Shown here: piece by piece, positions 35,211 to 46,697 of the stretch
Numbering within the stretch: the stretch's first letter is position 1
Layout of the letters: each line of letters starts with the position of its first letter
Assembly: GCF_028554725.1 (NCBI RefSeq)
Contig: NC_071672.1
Span: forward strand, 30,958,944-31,022,943
DNA length: 64,000 bases
Direction of reading: 5' to 3'
Source: Zeugodacus cucurbitae
Taxonomy: Eukaryota; Arthropoda; Insecta; Diptera; Tephritidae
Made by a program: the position numbers and the translations under genes
The notes under the pieces: generated by a model
What the model saw: only the letters and a program-made list of their open reading frames with translations
Told to the model about the DNA's origin: nothing
Database searches by the model: none

Positions 35211-36502
35211 CCGGCTAAACGGTTGCAACGCCAATCACATACATACATATTGGAGCTAGGGGAAGTTCTGATCCGATTATAATAATTTTTGGAACAGAGA
35301 CACACAATTAGGAGACAAAAATTTCCTCTGAATTAAATTAAAATATCTGAGAGTTTTGCTGATATTTTCGGTGAAAAAATACCCTTAGGCACTGAGTTCT
35401 TCATGTAGGTATCCGGGGCTTTGAAAAGTTATAGTCCGATTTGGAAATTTTTTTCATGAATGAAGCCACAGATAAGTTTTATTCCGCTATCTTCATCGGT
35501 TCCTTATGTATATATGTATGCATTATAAAGTGAACGAATCAGATGGAATTCAAAATAAAGTTAAATGGGAAGTTGGCGTTCTTGTGAACCGATTTCGCCC
35601 GATTTCATTTCATCATCGTGTTGTCAGGGTGCCAAGAAAATATTATATACCGAATTTCATTGAAATCTATTGAGTAGTTCTTGAGATATGGCTTTTGACC
35701 CATAAGTGGGAAATGCCACGCCCATTTTCCATTTTGTAAAAAAATCTTCTTATGTAAAATTTAGTGTTTCTGACATTTTTCGTTAGTGAGTTAACTCACT
35801 TTTAGTAATTTTCAACATAACCTTTGTATGGGAGGTGGGGGTGGTTAGTATCCCATTTTTTTCATATTTGGACTGTATAAGGAAGTTTATATAGCTTCAT
35901 TGGTTTGCAAGACATTTACAAAGAAACCTATTTGGGGTCGGCGCCATGCCCACTTAAGAAAAATTACATCCAAATGTGCCCCTCCCTAATGCGATCCTAT
36001 GTTCCAAATTTTACTTTCATAACTTTATTTATGGCTTAGTTATGGCACTTTATGTGTTTTCGGTTTTCGCCATTTTGTGGACGTGGCAGTGGTCCGATTT
36101 TGCCCATCGAAAGCAACCTCCTCAGGGTGCCAAGGAATATGTGTTCCAAGTTTCATTAAGATATCTCAATTTTTACTCAAGCTATCGCTTGCACGGACAG
36201 ACGGACAGACAGACATCCGGAATTGAACTCCACTCTTCACCCTGATCACTGGTACTATATCTAACTTGTTTAGTTTTGGGTGTTACAAACAACCGTTATG
36301 TGAACCAAACTATAAGACTCTCATAGCAACTTTGTTGCTAGCAATTCTTTACTTACGTCTCAATTCCCAGCAAAAGATTTGATGTTGCTGTATACTGTTA
36401 TCGAGTTTCGGTATGCATATATATATATATCTTATAAATAAGTAGGTTATAGCATGATTACATAGGAAAATAATCTAGTTCTAATAATCTAACCGTTTAC
36501 AT

Positions 36503-37766
36503 ATGGGGCATTCTCTGGAAAAAAAGCCACTTGAAAAAAAAGTTCTTTATTTTCTTTGGCAATTATATATCTTATAGTACATGTAAAACCGAAAATAAAA
36601 CATATGGTTTTAGGTCTGTGTAACGCGGGGTTGCCATATTATAAGGGGTCAAAGTTGTTTGTAAAAAAAATTTTGAACCGCCATAACTTTAAAACTAATG
36701 AACAGATTTTAAAACACCATGTGACTTTTTTGTACAGAATTTCTCAAACTTTGAAACTGTATATCGTAAAAATTTTTAAAATTAATATTTCATAGCAAAA
36801 AATGAAAAATTTTTTTTTTTTTTGGAATTTTTAACAACTTATGCCCCCTTCGATTTTTTTCGAAAATATCTTAAAATGTTCCTTATTTCATCACCTTTTT
36901 ACCCCCCCAAAGGGAATTTTGGGACAGCAATATTTGTATGAGCTACAAATAAAAAACCAACTCAGAACATGATGAAAAATCATTGATTTATGCACTATTA
37001 TTATCAGAATTTAGCGTAACCCAGGATTAACGACGTGGACGTAGCAGACATGTAATCCCTTTTTGTTTTTTTTTTTTAATTTTTAATATTTTTTTAATTT
37101 TTTTTGTTTGTTTTTTTTTGGTTTTTGCTTTTTTTTTAAATGATTACTTAGATTAGATTCAAGTACGTGATAATTTTAAATAAAAAACAAAAACAAAAAA
37201 AAATTAAAAATTTGAAAAATACAAAAAAATTAAAAAAAAAGTATTAAAAAATAAAAAAAAAACAAAAAGGGATTACATGTCTGCTACGTCCACGTCGTTA
37301 ATCCTGGGTTACGCTAAATTCTGATAATCATAGTGCATAAATCAATCATTTTTCATCATGTTCTGAGTAAAAAGGTGATGAAATAAGGAAGATTTTAAGA
37401 TATTTTCGAAAAAAATCGAAGGGGGTATAAGTTGCTAAAAATTCCAAAAAAATTTTTTTTTTCATTTTTTGCTATGAAATCTTAATTTTAAAAATTTTTT
37501 ACGATATACAGTTTCAAAGTTTGAGAAATTCTGTACAAAAAAGTCACATGGTGTTTTAAAATCTGTTCATTAGTTTTAAAGTTATGGCGGTTCTAAAATT
37601 TTTTTACAAAAAACTTTGGCCCCTTATAATATGGCAACCCCGCGTTACACAGACCTAAAACCATATCTTTTATTTTAGTTTTTACATGTACTATAAGATA
37701 TATAATTGCCAAAGAAAATAAAGAACTTTATTTTTCAAGTGGCTTTTTTTTCAGAGAATGCCCCAT
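36503..37766. repeat. 1.26-kb palindrome (foldback element)
   Basis: The left arm (36503-about 37067) and right arm (about 37257-37766) are inverted complements almost throughout, starting ATGGGGCATTCTCTGG and ending in its complement. Landmarks such as AACGCGGGGTTGCCATATTA and CGACGTGGACGTAGCAGACA occur in both arms. A T-rich/A-rich spacer of about 190 bases forms the middle. The left arm has about 65 extra bases near 36900-36970. It could be a foldback transposon; a transcript would form a long hairpin. Confidence 0.9.
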
Positions 37767-37883
37767 CTAGCCAAATGAGATTATCAAATGTAAATGTGTT
37801 GTATTTGTTGTTGTATTACACATCTTTTTCTCGCTGTCGGCCATTTTTATTTACATTTTCATGTGCTGAACACATAGAAGACC
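37767..37883. other. Short unassigned spacer
   Basis: Nothing recognised. Confidence 0.3.
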
Positions 37884-38323
37884 AAGAATGATAGAAGACA
37901 AGATTACGACAGGCGTTTACAGTTAGCTTTTTTGGGTTTTGAGTTCCTGTTGAGTGACAACTATTATTTAAAATTCTAAGTGAAAAATGCATTAACTTGA
38001 AAAAGAAATCCGCAATGGCGGAATTAAACAACAATAGTACTAAAAAGTCGTATATAAAGAATTTTTTTCACTTTTCCAACCAACAAAGAAGTTGGCAAAA
38101 TGGCGAACTCTTTGTAACAAAACATTAATTATAAATATGCATTTTTTTTTATAAATGAAGATGTTAAGAATTACGTTCATTGTGATATTTTATCCGTACA
38201 TTATTCAATTTGGTTCACTATGTTTCACATTTCCGTTTTTCATTTGACAATTATTCTGTTGCCTATTCCCATTCGTGGGTCGTGAACGCTTCAGTCTGTC
38301 GTAATCTTGTGTTCTATCATTCT
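37884..38323. mobile_element. 440-bp element with about 36-bp inverted ends
   Basis: The left end AAGAATGATAGAAGACAAGA, then TTACGACAGGCGTT, is matched by AACGCTTCAGTCTGTCGTAA and TCTATCATTCTT on the right. The interior is AT-rich and noncoding. The family was not recognised. Confidence 0.65.
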
Positions 38324-38830
38324 TGATAGAAGACGACAAGCGACGAGCGACATCTGTCAAATATTAAAATACACGCGTTCTTATGGGCACAGATTTTTTG
38401 ACAACAGCACGACTACGCGATAACAGGCTTGTAGTTGTCGTTGTCGCTAAATTAAAAATGTTTCTAATTTTGGCGACGACAATGGGCAGCTATAGAGTTG
38501 CCACTAATATGTGAAATATAAAATTATTTAAAGTTATAACAATGACGTTATTTTGCCAGCAGAAACTTAAAAGAGCTTTGATATATCATTTATAATAATA
38601 ATCGATAAATCGACCATTTTTAAATTTTTTGCACAAATAATTTCACTTTAAACTAAATATGTAAATTTTATTGAAGTGAAAGATTTTAGTACGGCAACAA
38701 TGAAATTGCTGTTTGATATATCGCTGCCGTCTTCAAAATGTTCACGACGCTGGCTTCAAAGCGACATTTGTGATCAGCCGTCGCTACGTCGTGTCGTGTT
38801 GTCGCCTTTGTGTTCAGCACTTCATTTGGC
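38324..38830. repeat. Stretch with repeated GTCGC/GCGAC motifs
   Basis: GCGAC or its complement recurs at both ends of this stretch (38335-38352, 38430-38450 and 38720-38805), as in the subterminal repeats of hAT-like elements. No terminal pair was defined. Confidence 0.35.
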
Positions 38831-38890
38831 ATTTCTCTTCTTCTTCGGAAAATTATCGATAAAACTAGAAATAATACCAAATATCTAGTT

Positions 38891-39011
38891 ATATAAAACG
38901 AGATAATTTTATAATCTCGGATTATCAAGAGAGGAATTTTGTATGGTAAATCTCGTTTCTTAATTACAGATTATCGAGATAAGCTCGTAAATGGAGATAA
39001 TCTCGTTATAT
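38891..39011. mobile_element. Small inverted-repeat element with ATAATCTCG motifs
   Basis: The ends ATATAAAACGAGATAA and GAGATAATCTCGTTATAT are inverted, and the motif ATAATCTCG or its complement recurs several times between them. It is noncoding. Confidence 0.5.
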
Positions 39012-39777
39012 GTAAACATGGTATAAACCAACGGAATTTTGACAGCACGTGTTTAGGAGCGATGAAAATATGTTAAATAGGATTAGTTTAGTTGGAAAAA
39101 CAATTATACGTCGTTTGCAAATTAAAGCTTTCAACACTAGTTGAACTAAAAAAGCACTTAAGACTAGTTATACCACGGTGGTGGAACTATGATGGCTTGA
39201 CTCGCGTTAACTTGTTATGACGTTGTGCGAATTGTACATATAAATGGTAAAATGGAATGGTATCAGTATTTGGTTATACTAAAAATTGAAATGGAGCTAT
39301 TTTTATTTAAGTCCATGTCCATAAACTGGATATTTATACAGTAGAATGAACCAAATGAATCAATCAACGCAAAGGTAGTAGGGCAAGAAAAAAGTTAGGA
39401 TATTGGATTGATTTGCGCTAATATCGCATCTATTGAGGTTCGTTGGCCATAGAAAATATATGGCATAATATCAAGACACAAATAGTATAGAAATAATTAA
39501 AATATTTTTTGATTTATTTGCTGGAGTTGAGGACGCTTGGTATACAATCTCAAAGAAGCGATCTCCCAAAAACTTCTGTGAGAACAAATAACTAAAATAT
39601 AGCGGATATGGTACAAAAGACTAACCGAGTCGACAATTTTATATAATTTATTAATCATTTGTATACTTTTTGCTCATTTTTGAAAATTATGCCACTGATA
39701 TGTCCCAGCTGATACCCAGGATACTGATGTTTTCTTATAAAGTCAATTGAAGGAAGTTGTCCCAGCGAAGTCTTATA
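39012..39777. other. Intergenic DNA, nothing recognised
   Basis: No supported feature. Confidence 0.35.
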
Positions 39778-39781
39778 TTAA

Positions 39782-40468
39782 GGGGTTATATACAGTTAGA
39801 CGGCAGAAAAAAAGTGAATTTTCCAGAATTTTTTCTGAGAAAACTTTTTAATTTATTGATCCAAAAATTTATACACATATTATGGTATCTTTTAACTGTA
39901 TTTTAAGACTTAGTACTAGTAAAAATATTTATTTGAAACAGAGCTACAGTTGATCTCCAGGAGCTCCTCATCCGAAATTAAAAAACCAAACAGATTTCGT
40001 TAAAATAATGTCAAATCTAGTAATTAATCGAAGGAATAAGCAAAATAAAATTTTTTGACAAAATGGCGGTTTCTCAAAAAAAAAAAAATCGATTCTACAC
40101 CGAAATTTCGGCCTTAAATTGTTTATAAAAAAAAAATATTTATCGGAGAGAAAAAATCTACGATTAATTACTAAAAAATATATTTAAGAAGGTCGTGTTA
40201 AAATTTGAGACTAATCGGTCTAGCCGTTTTCGAGTAATGTTGGTCACCGACTTTGAAAACACCATTTTGAGAAAAACGCGTTTAAAGTTTGGATCTTGTA
40301 CTTCCAAGCACTCTGAAACGTCTTTTCAAATTTTTCATTTGCTTGTAACTTTGAAAATATTCACCGGAACGATATGAAATTTTCTGTGTGTATTCTTAAA
40401 TGTATGTACATTAAGAAAATGAAATAAAAAAAGTCGATTTTTTGAAAATTCTAGCTGTATATAACCCC
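39782..40468. mobile_element. R5 element, full copy (TTAA-flanked)
   Basis: Both ends read GGGGTTATATACAG (inverted on the right, with one extra terminal base match), and both are flanked by TTAA (39778-39781 and 40469-40472). A TTAA target is typical of piggyBac-type insertion. It is noncoding in all frames. Partial copies lie at 49255-49501 and 54336-54738. Confidence 0.75.
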
Positions 40469-40472
40469 TTAA

Positions 40473-41717
40473 TATAACCAAACGGTTTTCATATATTTTC
40501 AGGCATGAGTAGTCTTGCTTATAATATACGGGACACATTCTTGAGCGTGAAGCAGGTATTGCTGTTGTCATGAGACTACCATACAAAAGCCTTGGCGGTA
40601 TTTAAACATTGCAGCAGCTATTATAAGTATGTATTTAACAACAATCATGACATAAATACAAATGTCAACTCAAATGTTAATATTTTCAGATGTCCTTTGT
40701 AAGACGGTGTACGTCGAAGAAAAAATAAAGATTATAACCGGAAACTGAAATTCAAGAGAACATCAAAGAAATTTTTAAAAACTTATAATTATAATTAACA
40801 TATAAACCACTTTGAAATATTAAACTAAACGCAAACACATACAATTCTCCTTATATCTGGCGGTGACGGTGTTTAATAATACTATTGAATGTACAATATT
40901 ATTGGTTAATCCTTGAGGAGTGGAGCAAAAGTAAATTCATTGGTTTTTCAAAGCTAAAACGCGCAACATATAATTGACCGTGCGCACAGAACATAGACAT
41001 TTAAAAAAGGTTAATTTTGCGTTTTTTGCTATGAATTTTTTATTGATAATAGGGCGTCGTTCGGTCAAGCTTTTTTTTGAAATACGATGAAAGGAAATTG
41101 AAAACAAAGTTTTGAGAAAAGGCGTTTAAAGTTGCTTGCTGCCAACTCAATGCTTCGAACAGCTCTTTATTCTAACTGCTGTATTTTTAAAACGACTTCG
41201 AATTTTTAAAAATCGCTTTACTACCGTATTCTGGACATGTTAAAAAAGCAATTTATGAAAAAAAATTCTTGAGCTCATCACGTGGATAGTCTCAGACAAT
41301 GCTAACCGGATTGGAAATTGCGAATGTTTGCACGGTTTAGAAGAATTTGAAGGAATCTGTTGGAACCGTGATAGAAATACAACTCCATCTTGAAAATATA
41401 AAACCACTCACAATAGTGGCACATGAATTTTTAATAACACTCTCGTGGTGTTGCACGATTTCGGGGCACTCAAAATTCGAGGCAAAATTATAGGCGAAAC
41501 CATCTTGAATTTTAAATTACTATTACTCTTAAGTGAAAAGAAGCTCACAGCACTGAAAACTAGATAAAGAATCTGTGTCCAAATTCAAACAAGAAAAACT
41601 CCTTTAGTAGATTCCAACATAAGATATTTTAATGGTGATAGTGTTCGAAGTGTTAATGAAAAGACAATTGCTTTGCAAATCACCTAGAAATGGTATTGCA
41701 GCCTAATTGCCCAAAGA
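40473..41717. other. Intergenic DNA with one R5-like fragment
   Basis: Around 41040-41150 the text AAAGTTTTGAGAAAAGGCG resembles the right half of R5. Otherwise nothing recognised. Confidence 0.4.
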
Positions 41718-42125
41718 ATAATTTTAAAATGTCAAATTTACCCAATACCAATGGAACGACTTGGCGAAGCTTGTGCAAGCACTAAAGTTCTCGACCTTCA
41801 CAATCGTCAACGATTCGCTCTATGGGCGTTTGGAAAGTCCGACTTTTTCGAGCCAAATTCTGTTTAGCGATGAGGCCCATTTCTGGCTCAATGGGTATGT
41901 AAACAAGCAAGAAAGATCCAAGAGCTGCCATTTCATTCAGAAAAAACCACAGTTTGGTGCGGTTTGTGGGCTGGAATCATCGGTCCACATTTCTTCAAAA
42001 ATGCGCCGTGATAATCGACTTGCCTGATGCCTGAAATTGAAGCTCGTGATCTTGGTGACATTTGGTTTCAAACAGACGGTGCCATTTCCCACACATCGCA
42101 TCAATCAATGGATTTAATGATTTAT
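41718..42125 (+). pseudogene. Mariner/Tc3-like transposase, copy 3 fragment
   Basis: Reads ILFSDEAHFWLNGYVNKQ at about 41848-41905, the first catalytic block. Further matches in other frames (PFHSEKTTVWCGLWAGIIG) follow, and FQTDGAISHTSHQSMDL-like text near 42060-42110 corresponds to the block usually FQQDGAT. No terminal repeats remain on either side. Frameshifts are present just after the first block. Confidence 0.75.
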
Positions 42126-42174
42126 CACACCGTTTAATGATTTATAAATTCGTCATAGTCTAGTTCTTCCAAGT

Positions 42175-42330
42175 ACAGTCGACGACAAAAAGATAGCACA
42201 TTTAACTTTTATGGAGATTTCAATACTTTTGGATACCAAAAAATTTTATTGATTAATTTAATGACAGCGTTTCTGAAAAAAGTCAGTTATTTCCAACATA
42301 AACTTCGCCACAAAATCGGTTTGTATGCAG
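42175..42330 (+). repeat. Possible Tc1-type terminal sequence
   Basis: TACAGTCGACGACAAAAAGA at 42174 has the TA-CAGT start and the AC-rich tract typical of Tc1 ends. No matching right end was found. Confidence 0.35.
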
Positions 42331-43690
42331 TTGGCTTAGGAACCGTTTATACGGTTATAACCGAGTTGACAACAGCGCAACATTCACTTTTCCTTTTGGG
42401 TGTCTTAGCACAAGTTGGTGATACCAAGTTCAACCAGGTCCTTCTCCAACTGGTCTTTCCAAAGGAGTGGAGGTCTTCCTCTACCTCCAACAGCGGGTAC
42501 TGTATCGTACACTTCCAAAGCTGGAGTGCTTTTGTCCATTAGAACAACATGGCCTACAGAGAACTGCAATTATTCCCTTTTTTGAGTCATTGGTTGAGTA
42601 ACACAAAAAGTAGTATTAGTGCATATAAGTCAAAAATCATCAAACACAAAGATCCACTAAAACACATTTACGCACAGCACACAAAGCGAGAACATGAAAA
42701 ATGAGTAAGTTTCTCTTCATACATATCGTTGAAGTGCTCAATTGTTTCATGAGCCAATAATTCAGTCAAGTTAACCAAAAATGAGCCATACCACCAAAAT
42801 AACACCAATAGTATAGCTAAATAAATAAAGTTATACGAATAGGATCAAAGTAAAACTGACGAAGGCTGTGCCGCCGCTAGGCAAAAGTGCCCTGCGGGAA
42901 ATGACTAACGATGTGTTTTGTTCTTTGATGTCGTGTATTACATTTAATGTTTTAAGTTAATTAATGACAGTAAAGTTAATACTTTTAGGTTCTAATATAT
43001 ATCTTTTAATAGTAATGTATTGAAAATAAATAAAGACGCACGAAAATGCATGTTCAATGAAATAATGAAACATGTAATGTGACAAAGTTCTCACTGGGTA
43101 TCTTTACTTTCGTGCTCAGCTACGAAGTCACAATTCCACTCATACCGATCAGTGTAGCGAGCTCATTCAAGTTTATTCTCATCGTGACCAATGAACAAGT
43201 GAGTAAAATGAAATTTTTAATATACGCTCGTTTGAGTCATAAATTGACGGCACATATAAGTGTAGAAATACTATGAGTTTTTTTTGGTTTGGTGGAAATG
43301 AGTCTTTGTCATTTTTGATATTTGTATTAGTACTCATTTACACCAATTTGTTTGGCTCATGAGTTTGTGCACTAATTTCATTATTACTCAATGCAGATCT
43401 CTGATGGCCTATATAGTCCTTTCATTCGCTGAACTGATTCTATGTCGTCGTATAACTCGTACAGCTCATAATTCCATCACCTGCGGTATTCGCCCTTCAA
43501 AGGTCCATAAATCTTGCGCAAAATCTTTCTCTCGAAAACTCCTGGCGTCGTTTCATCAAATGTCCACATCGTTCACGCTTCTACACCATAATGCAGGACA
43601 AGAATGATGAGAAACTTGTAGAGTTTGGTTTTTTTTTTCATCGAGAGCGGACTTTACATTTCAATTGCCTACTCACTCCAAATCAGCTCC
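42331..43690 (-). mobile_element. RTE copy 5, degenerate and interrupted
   Basis: 42331-42570 matches the RTE 3' end on the minus strand (AACCGTTTATACGGTTATAA, then GGAGTGGAGGTCTTCC). 43405-43690 matches the next upstream part (CGTATAACTCGTACAGCTCA). About 830 bases of other sequence separate them. Many point changes mark it as old. No usable frame. Confidence 0.7.
42571..43404. other. Insert splitting RTE copy 5, unassigned
   Basis: It contains repeated GAGCCA/TGGCTC and CACTTTTACTTTCG-like phrases and short inverted segments near both ends (AGTCATTGG... and GAGTTTGTGCACTAAT), as in MITEs. The class is unknown. Confidence 0.3.
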
Positions 43691-43943
43691 TATTCAATCC
43701 TAACAGTCGGATTGACTTGAAATTACATTTACAGTAATCCCTGCTTAAGTGCCAGTGCTAAAGATATAACACTTTTGAGGTACTAATGCGGGAAAGGCAT
43801 TTAAATTAATTCTGCTTAAGTGTCTCGAAGTACTTACCAAGCTTTTTCTCAAATACTTCAATCTACTATTTTTTCTTTTAGGATGAAATTCAGATTTATT
43901 TCTTATTAATAACAATAAATATGAAAAAAAAACATTACAAAAC
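43691..43943. other. Short intergenic stretch
   Basis: Nothing recognised. Confidence 0.3.
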
Positions 43944-44886
43944 AAGTAAGGAAAGGCTAAGTTCGGGTGCAATCGAACATTTTATACTCTCGCAATTTAT
44001 TGCTATATTTTTATTAAGATAACACACAATTTGATCCATATATTCGGAATAAAGTCCAACGAAAATCATCATATATGGTAATAGGCTGAGGTAATTCCTG
44101 AGCCGATTAAACTCATTTTCATCACCAACATACATTATATCTAAGATTATATGCTCATTTAATTTGGCTAAGAAATTTCATATATTAGCCGATTTATAAG
44201 CTATTAGCCCATCGTATTTTTGAAAATCCTATAATTAGCTATATGAGAGCTCGTGAAAGTTATGACCCGATTTTAACCATTTCTGATACAGATACACACT
44301 ATTAGAAGAAAAAGACTTCCTCTTTCGATTTCTATTCGAGATTTACTGATATTTTCGGGAAAAATTACATAAGGCACTGAGTTCTTCAAATTCGATATCC
44401 GGGGCCTTGAAAAGTTATAATCCGATTTCGACAATTTTTTCACAAGTGATGCCACGGAACATATACAGTATTTATGTAAACTTTTATTTCGCTATCTTCA
44501 TTGGTTCCTAATGTATATCTTATAAAGCACAGGAATCAGATGGAATTCAAAAAGGAGTTATATGGGAAGTTGTCGTAGTTGTGAACCGATTTCATCCACA
44601 CGTGTCGTCAGGGTGTCAAGAAAATATTATATACCGAATTTCATTGAAATCTGTTGAGTAGTTCTTGAGATATGGCTTTAGACCCATAAGTGGGCGACGC
44701 CACGCCCATTTTCCATTTTGTAAAAAAATCTGAGTGCAGCTTCCATCTGCCATTTCTAATGTAAAATTTACTGTTTCTGACGTGTTTCGTTAGTGAGTTA
44801 ACGCACTTTTAGTAATTTTGAACCTAACCTTTGTATGGGAGGTGGGCGTGGTTATTATCCGATTTCTTTCATTTTTGGACTGTATT

Positions 44887-45436
44887 CAGCCTCGAAATCC
44901 AGCGCAGAATAACTCTTGCCAACAGGTGCTACTTTGGACTGAGTAGGCAATTGAACAGTAAAGTCCTCTCTCGACGAACCAAAATCAAGCTCTACAAGTC
45001 GCTTATCATTCCCGTCCTGCTTTACGGTGCAGAAGCTTGGACGATGTCAACATCAGATGAGACGACACTAGGAGTTTTCGAGAGGAAAATTTTGCGCAAG
45101 ATTTATGGTCCTCAGAACATTGGCAACGGCGAATACCGCAGACGATGGAACGATGAGCTGTACGAGTTATACGACGACATTGACATAGTTCAGCGAATAA
45201 AAAGACAGCGGCTACGCTGGCTAGGTCATGTTGTCCGAATGGACGAAAACACTCCAGCCCTGAAAGTGTTCGATGCAGTACCCGCCGGAGGAAGCCGAGG
45301 AAGGGGAAGGCCTCCACTCCGTTGGAGGGACCAGGTGGAGAGCGACCTGGTTACACTTGGGATCTCCAACTGGCGCCGAACTGCGAAGGAGAGAGACAGG
45401 TGGCGCACTATCGTCGATTCGGCTATAACCGGCTAA
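44887..45436 (+). pseudogene. RTE reverse transcriptase C-terminus in a chimeric frame
   Basis: The open frame 44831-45436 (201 codons) begins inside R1 and crosses the junction at about 44887 into the retrotransposon. After about 19 R1-derived residues (MYGRWAWLLSDFFHFWTVF) it reads IQRRITLANRCYFGLSRQLN, LLYGAEAWTMSTSDETTLG and IVQRIKRQRLRWLGHVVRMD, to the natural end TIVDSAITG and a stop. It lacks the polymerase core and would have no catalytic function. It is a likely source of false gene predictions. Confidence 0.8.
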
Positions 45437-45470
45437 ACGGTTGCAACGCCAATCACATACATACATACAT
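44887..45470 (+). mobile_element. RTE copy 3, 5'-truncated
   Basis: A 0.58-kb 3' fragment starting at the equivalent of 34694 and ending in CATACATACATACAT. Truncation at the 5' end is the usual result of incomplete target-primed reverse transcription. The flanks share ATT. Its 3' part is intact where the long copy has a 25-base deletion. Confidence 0.85.
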
Positions 45471-45948
45471 TAAGAAGTGGCTAAAAAAACGGATGCGGAA
45501 AGTTTGGTTTATATAGCTCTATTGGTTTGCGAGATATGTACAAAAAACCTATTTGCGGTGGGGCCCCTTCATTGTACGATCCTTCATACCAAATTGTATT
45601 TCCATAGCTTTATTTATGGCTTAGTTATAGCTCTCTATGCGTTTTCGGTTATCGCCATTTTGTGGGCGTGGCAGTGAACCGTTTCCGCCCATCTTCGAAC
45701 TTCTTCTTATGGTCCCAAGGAACACGTGTGCCAAGTTTCATTAAGATATCTCAATTTTTACTCAAGTTAAAGCTTGCACAGACGAACGGACGGACAAACA
45801 GACATTCGGATTTTGACTCGCCTCGTCGCCCTGATCACTTCGGTATATACAACCTTATGCCTAACTCGTTTATTTTTGGATGTTACAAACAACCGTTATG
45901 TGAACAAAACTATAATACTCTCTTAGCAACTTTGTTGCGAGAGTATAA

Positions 45949-46134
45949 ATATGTACATACATATGTATGTATATATTTACCTTTAGACAATACTCAGCGC
46001 ATTCAATGCAAAATATATTAAAAGGCAAAAGAGGAACACTTTTTTTTATTTATGGCCTAAATATAATATTATGTTGGCAAATATCTCCCTTCCGCCTTTT
46101 TGTCTTTTGAATTTCGTGGTTATGTATAAAGCGC
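45949..46134. other. Short spacer with ATGT microsatellite
   Basis: ACATATGTATGTATAT at about 45957-45975. Nothing else recognised. Confidence 0.4.
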
Positions 46135-46636
46135 TACAGAGCTGCTGGAAAATCCACCATGGACCAGATATTAACCATGCTCCAAATCTAAAAAAATCAA
46201 AGAAGACCCCTGAAAAGAGGAGCGACACACACCACCTTTTTGTCGATGCCTTTATGCTGCGATGTCTGAATTTGGTATCCCCGCAAAAGCAATACGGCTG
46301 TGTAAGCAACACCAAAAGCTCTATCATGATTGGGAAGGACCTCTCCAAGCCGTTCGATACCTAACGAGGTTTCAGACAAGGTGACTCATTATCGTGTGAC
46401 TACTTTAACTTGATGCTGGAAAAAATAATACGAGCTGCAGAGCGAAATAGAGAAGGCATAATCTTCTATAAGAGTGTACAGCGGCTGGCGTACGCCGATG
46501 ATATCGATATCATTGGAAATAACAACCGCGCTGTTAGTTCTGCTTTTTCCAGACTGGATAAGGAAGCGAAGCGAATGGGTTTGGTGGTGAATGAGGACAA
46601 AACGAAATATCTCCTGGCATCAAACAAACAGTAAGC
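46135..46636 (+). mobile_element. RTE copy 4, internal fragment
   Basis: It starts in the reverse transcriptase (GACCAGATATTAACCATG equals about 34080 of the long copy) and ends just after CTGGCATCAAACAAACAG. Deletions remove palm motif A (near 46243) and about 10 bases near 46302. The YADD block is intact in 46410-46634 (RLAYADDIDIIGNNNRAVSS). No terminal tail is present, so this is a fragment and not an insertion end. Confidence 0.8.
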
Positions 46637-46697
46637 GCATTCGCGCTCGGAAAGGCACATAAGCGGAAGCTCTGAAGCGGTGATCACTGTACTTTAA

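Larger units (their letters stand above)
32270..35246 (+). mobile_element. RTE-clade retrotransposon, nearly full length
   Basis: Begins TATACTGGAGGATGGGATCA and ends in a short CATA tail, flanked by ATATTGG on both sides (32263-32269 and 35247-35253). It encodes an apurinic-type endonuclease and a reverse transcriptase, the order of RTE elements, with no separate gag. About 3.0 kb, slightly short of the usual RTE length because of internal deletions near 33450 and 35148. Target-primed insertion explains the short tail and the duplication. Confidence 0.85.
32080..36345 (+). repeat. R1 copy E/F, split by the long RTE
   Basis: The left part (about 32080-32269) matches 44060-44215. The right part (35247-36345) continues with GGAGCTAGGGGAAGTT and runs to the terminal hairpin CTCATAGCAACTTTGTTGC. 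The RTE lies between, with ATATTGG repeated on both sides. Confidence 0.75.
43944..45948 (+). repeat. R1 copy G, split by RTE copy 3
   Basis: Starts ACAAGTAAGGAAAGGCTAAG at 43944 and runs to TTTTTGGACTGTATT at 44886. It resumes with AAGAAGTGGCTAAAAAAAC at 45471 and ends with the hairpin CTTAGCAACTTTGTTGCGAG at 45946. Uninterrupted R1 copies join these parts directly (for example 63950-63970). Confidence 0.8.
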
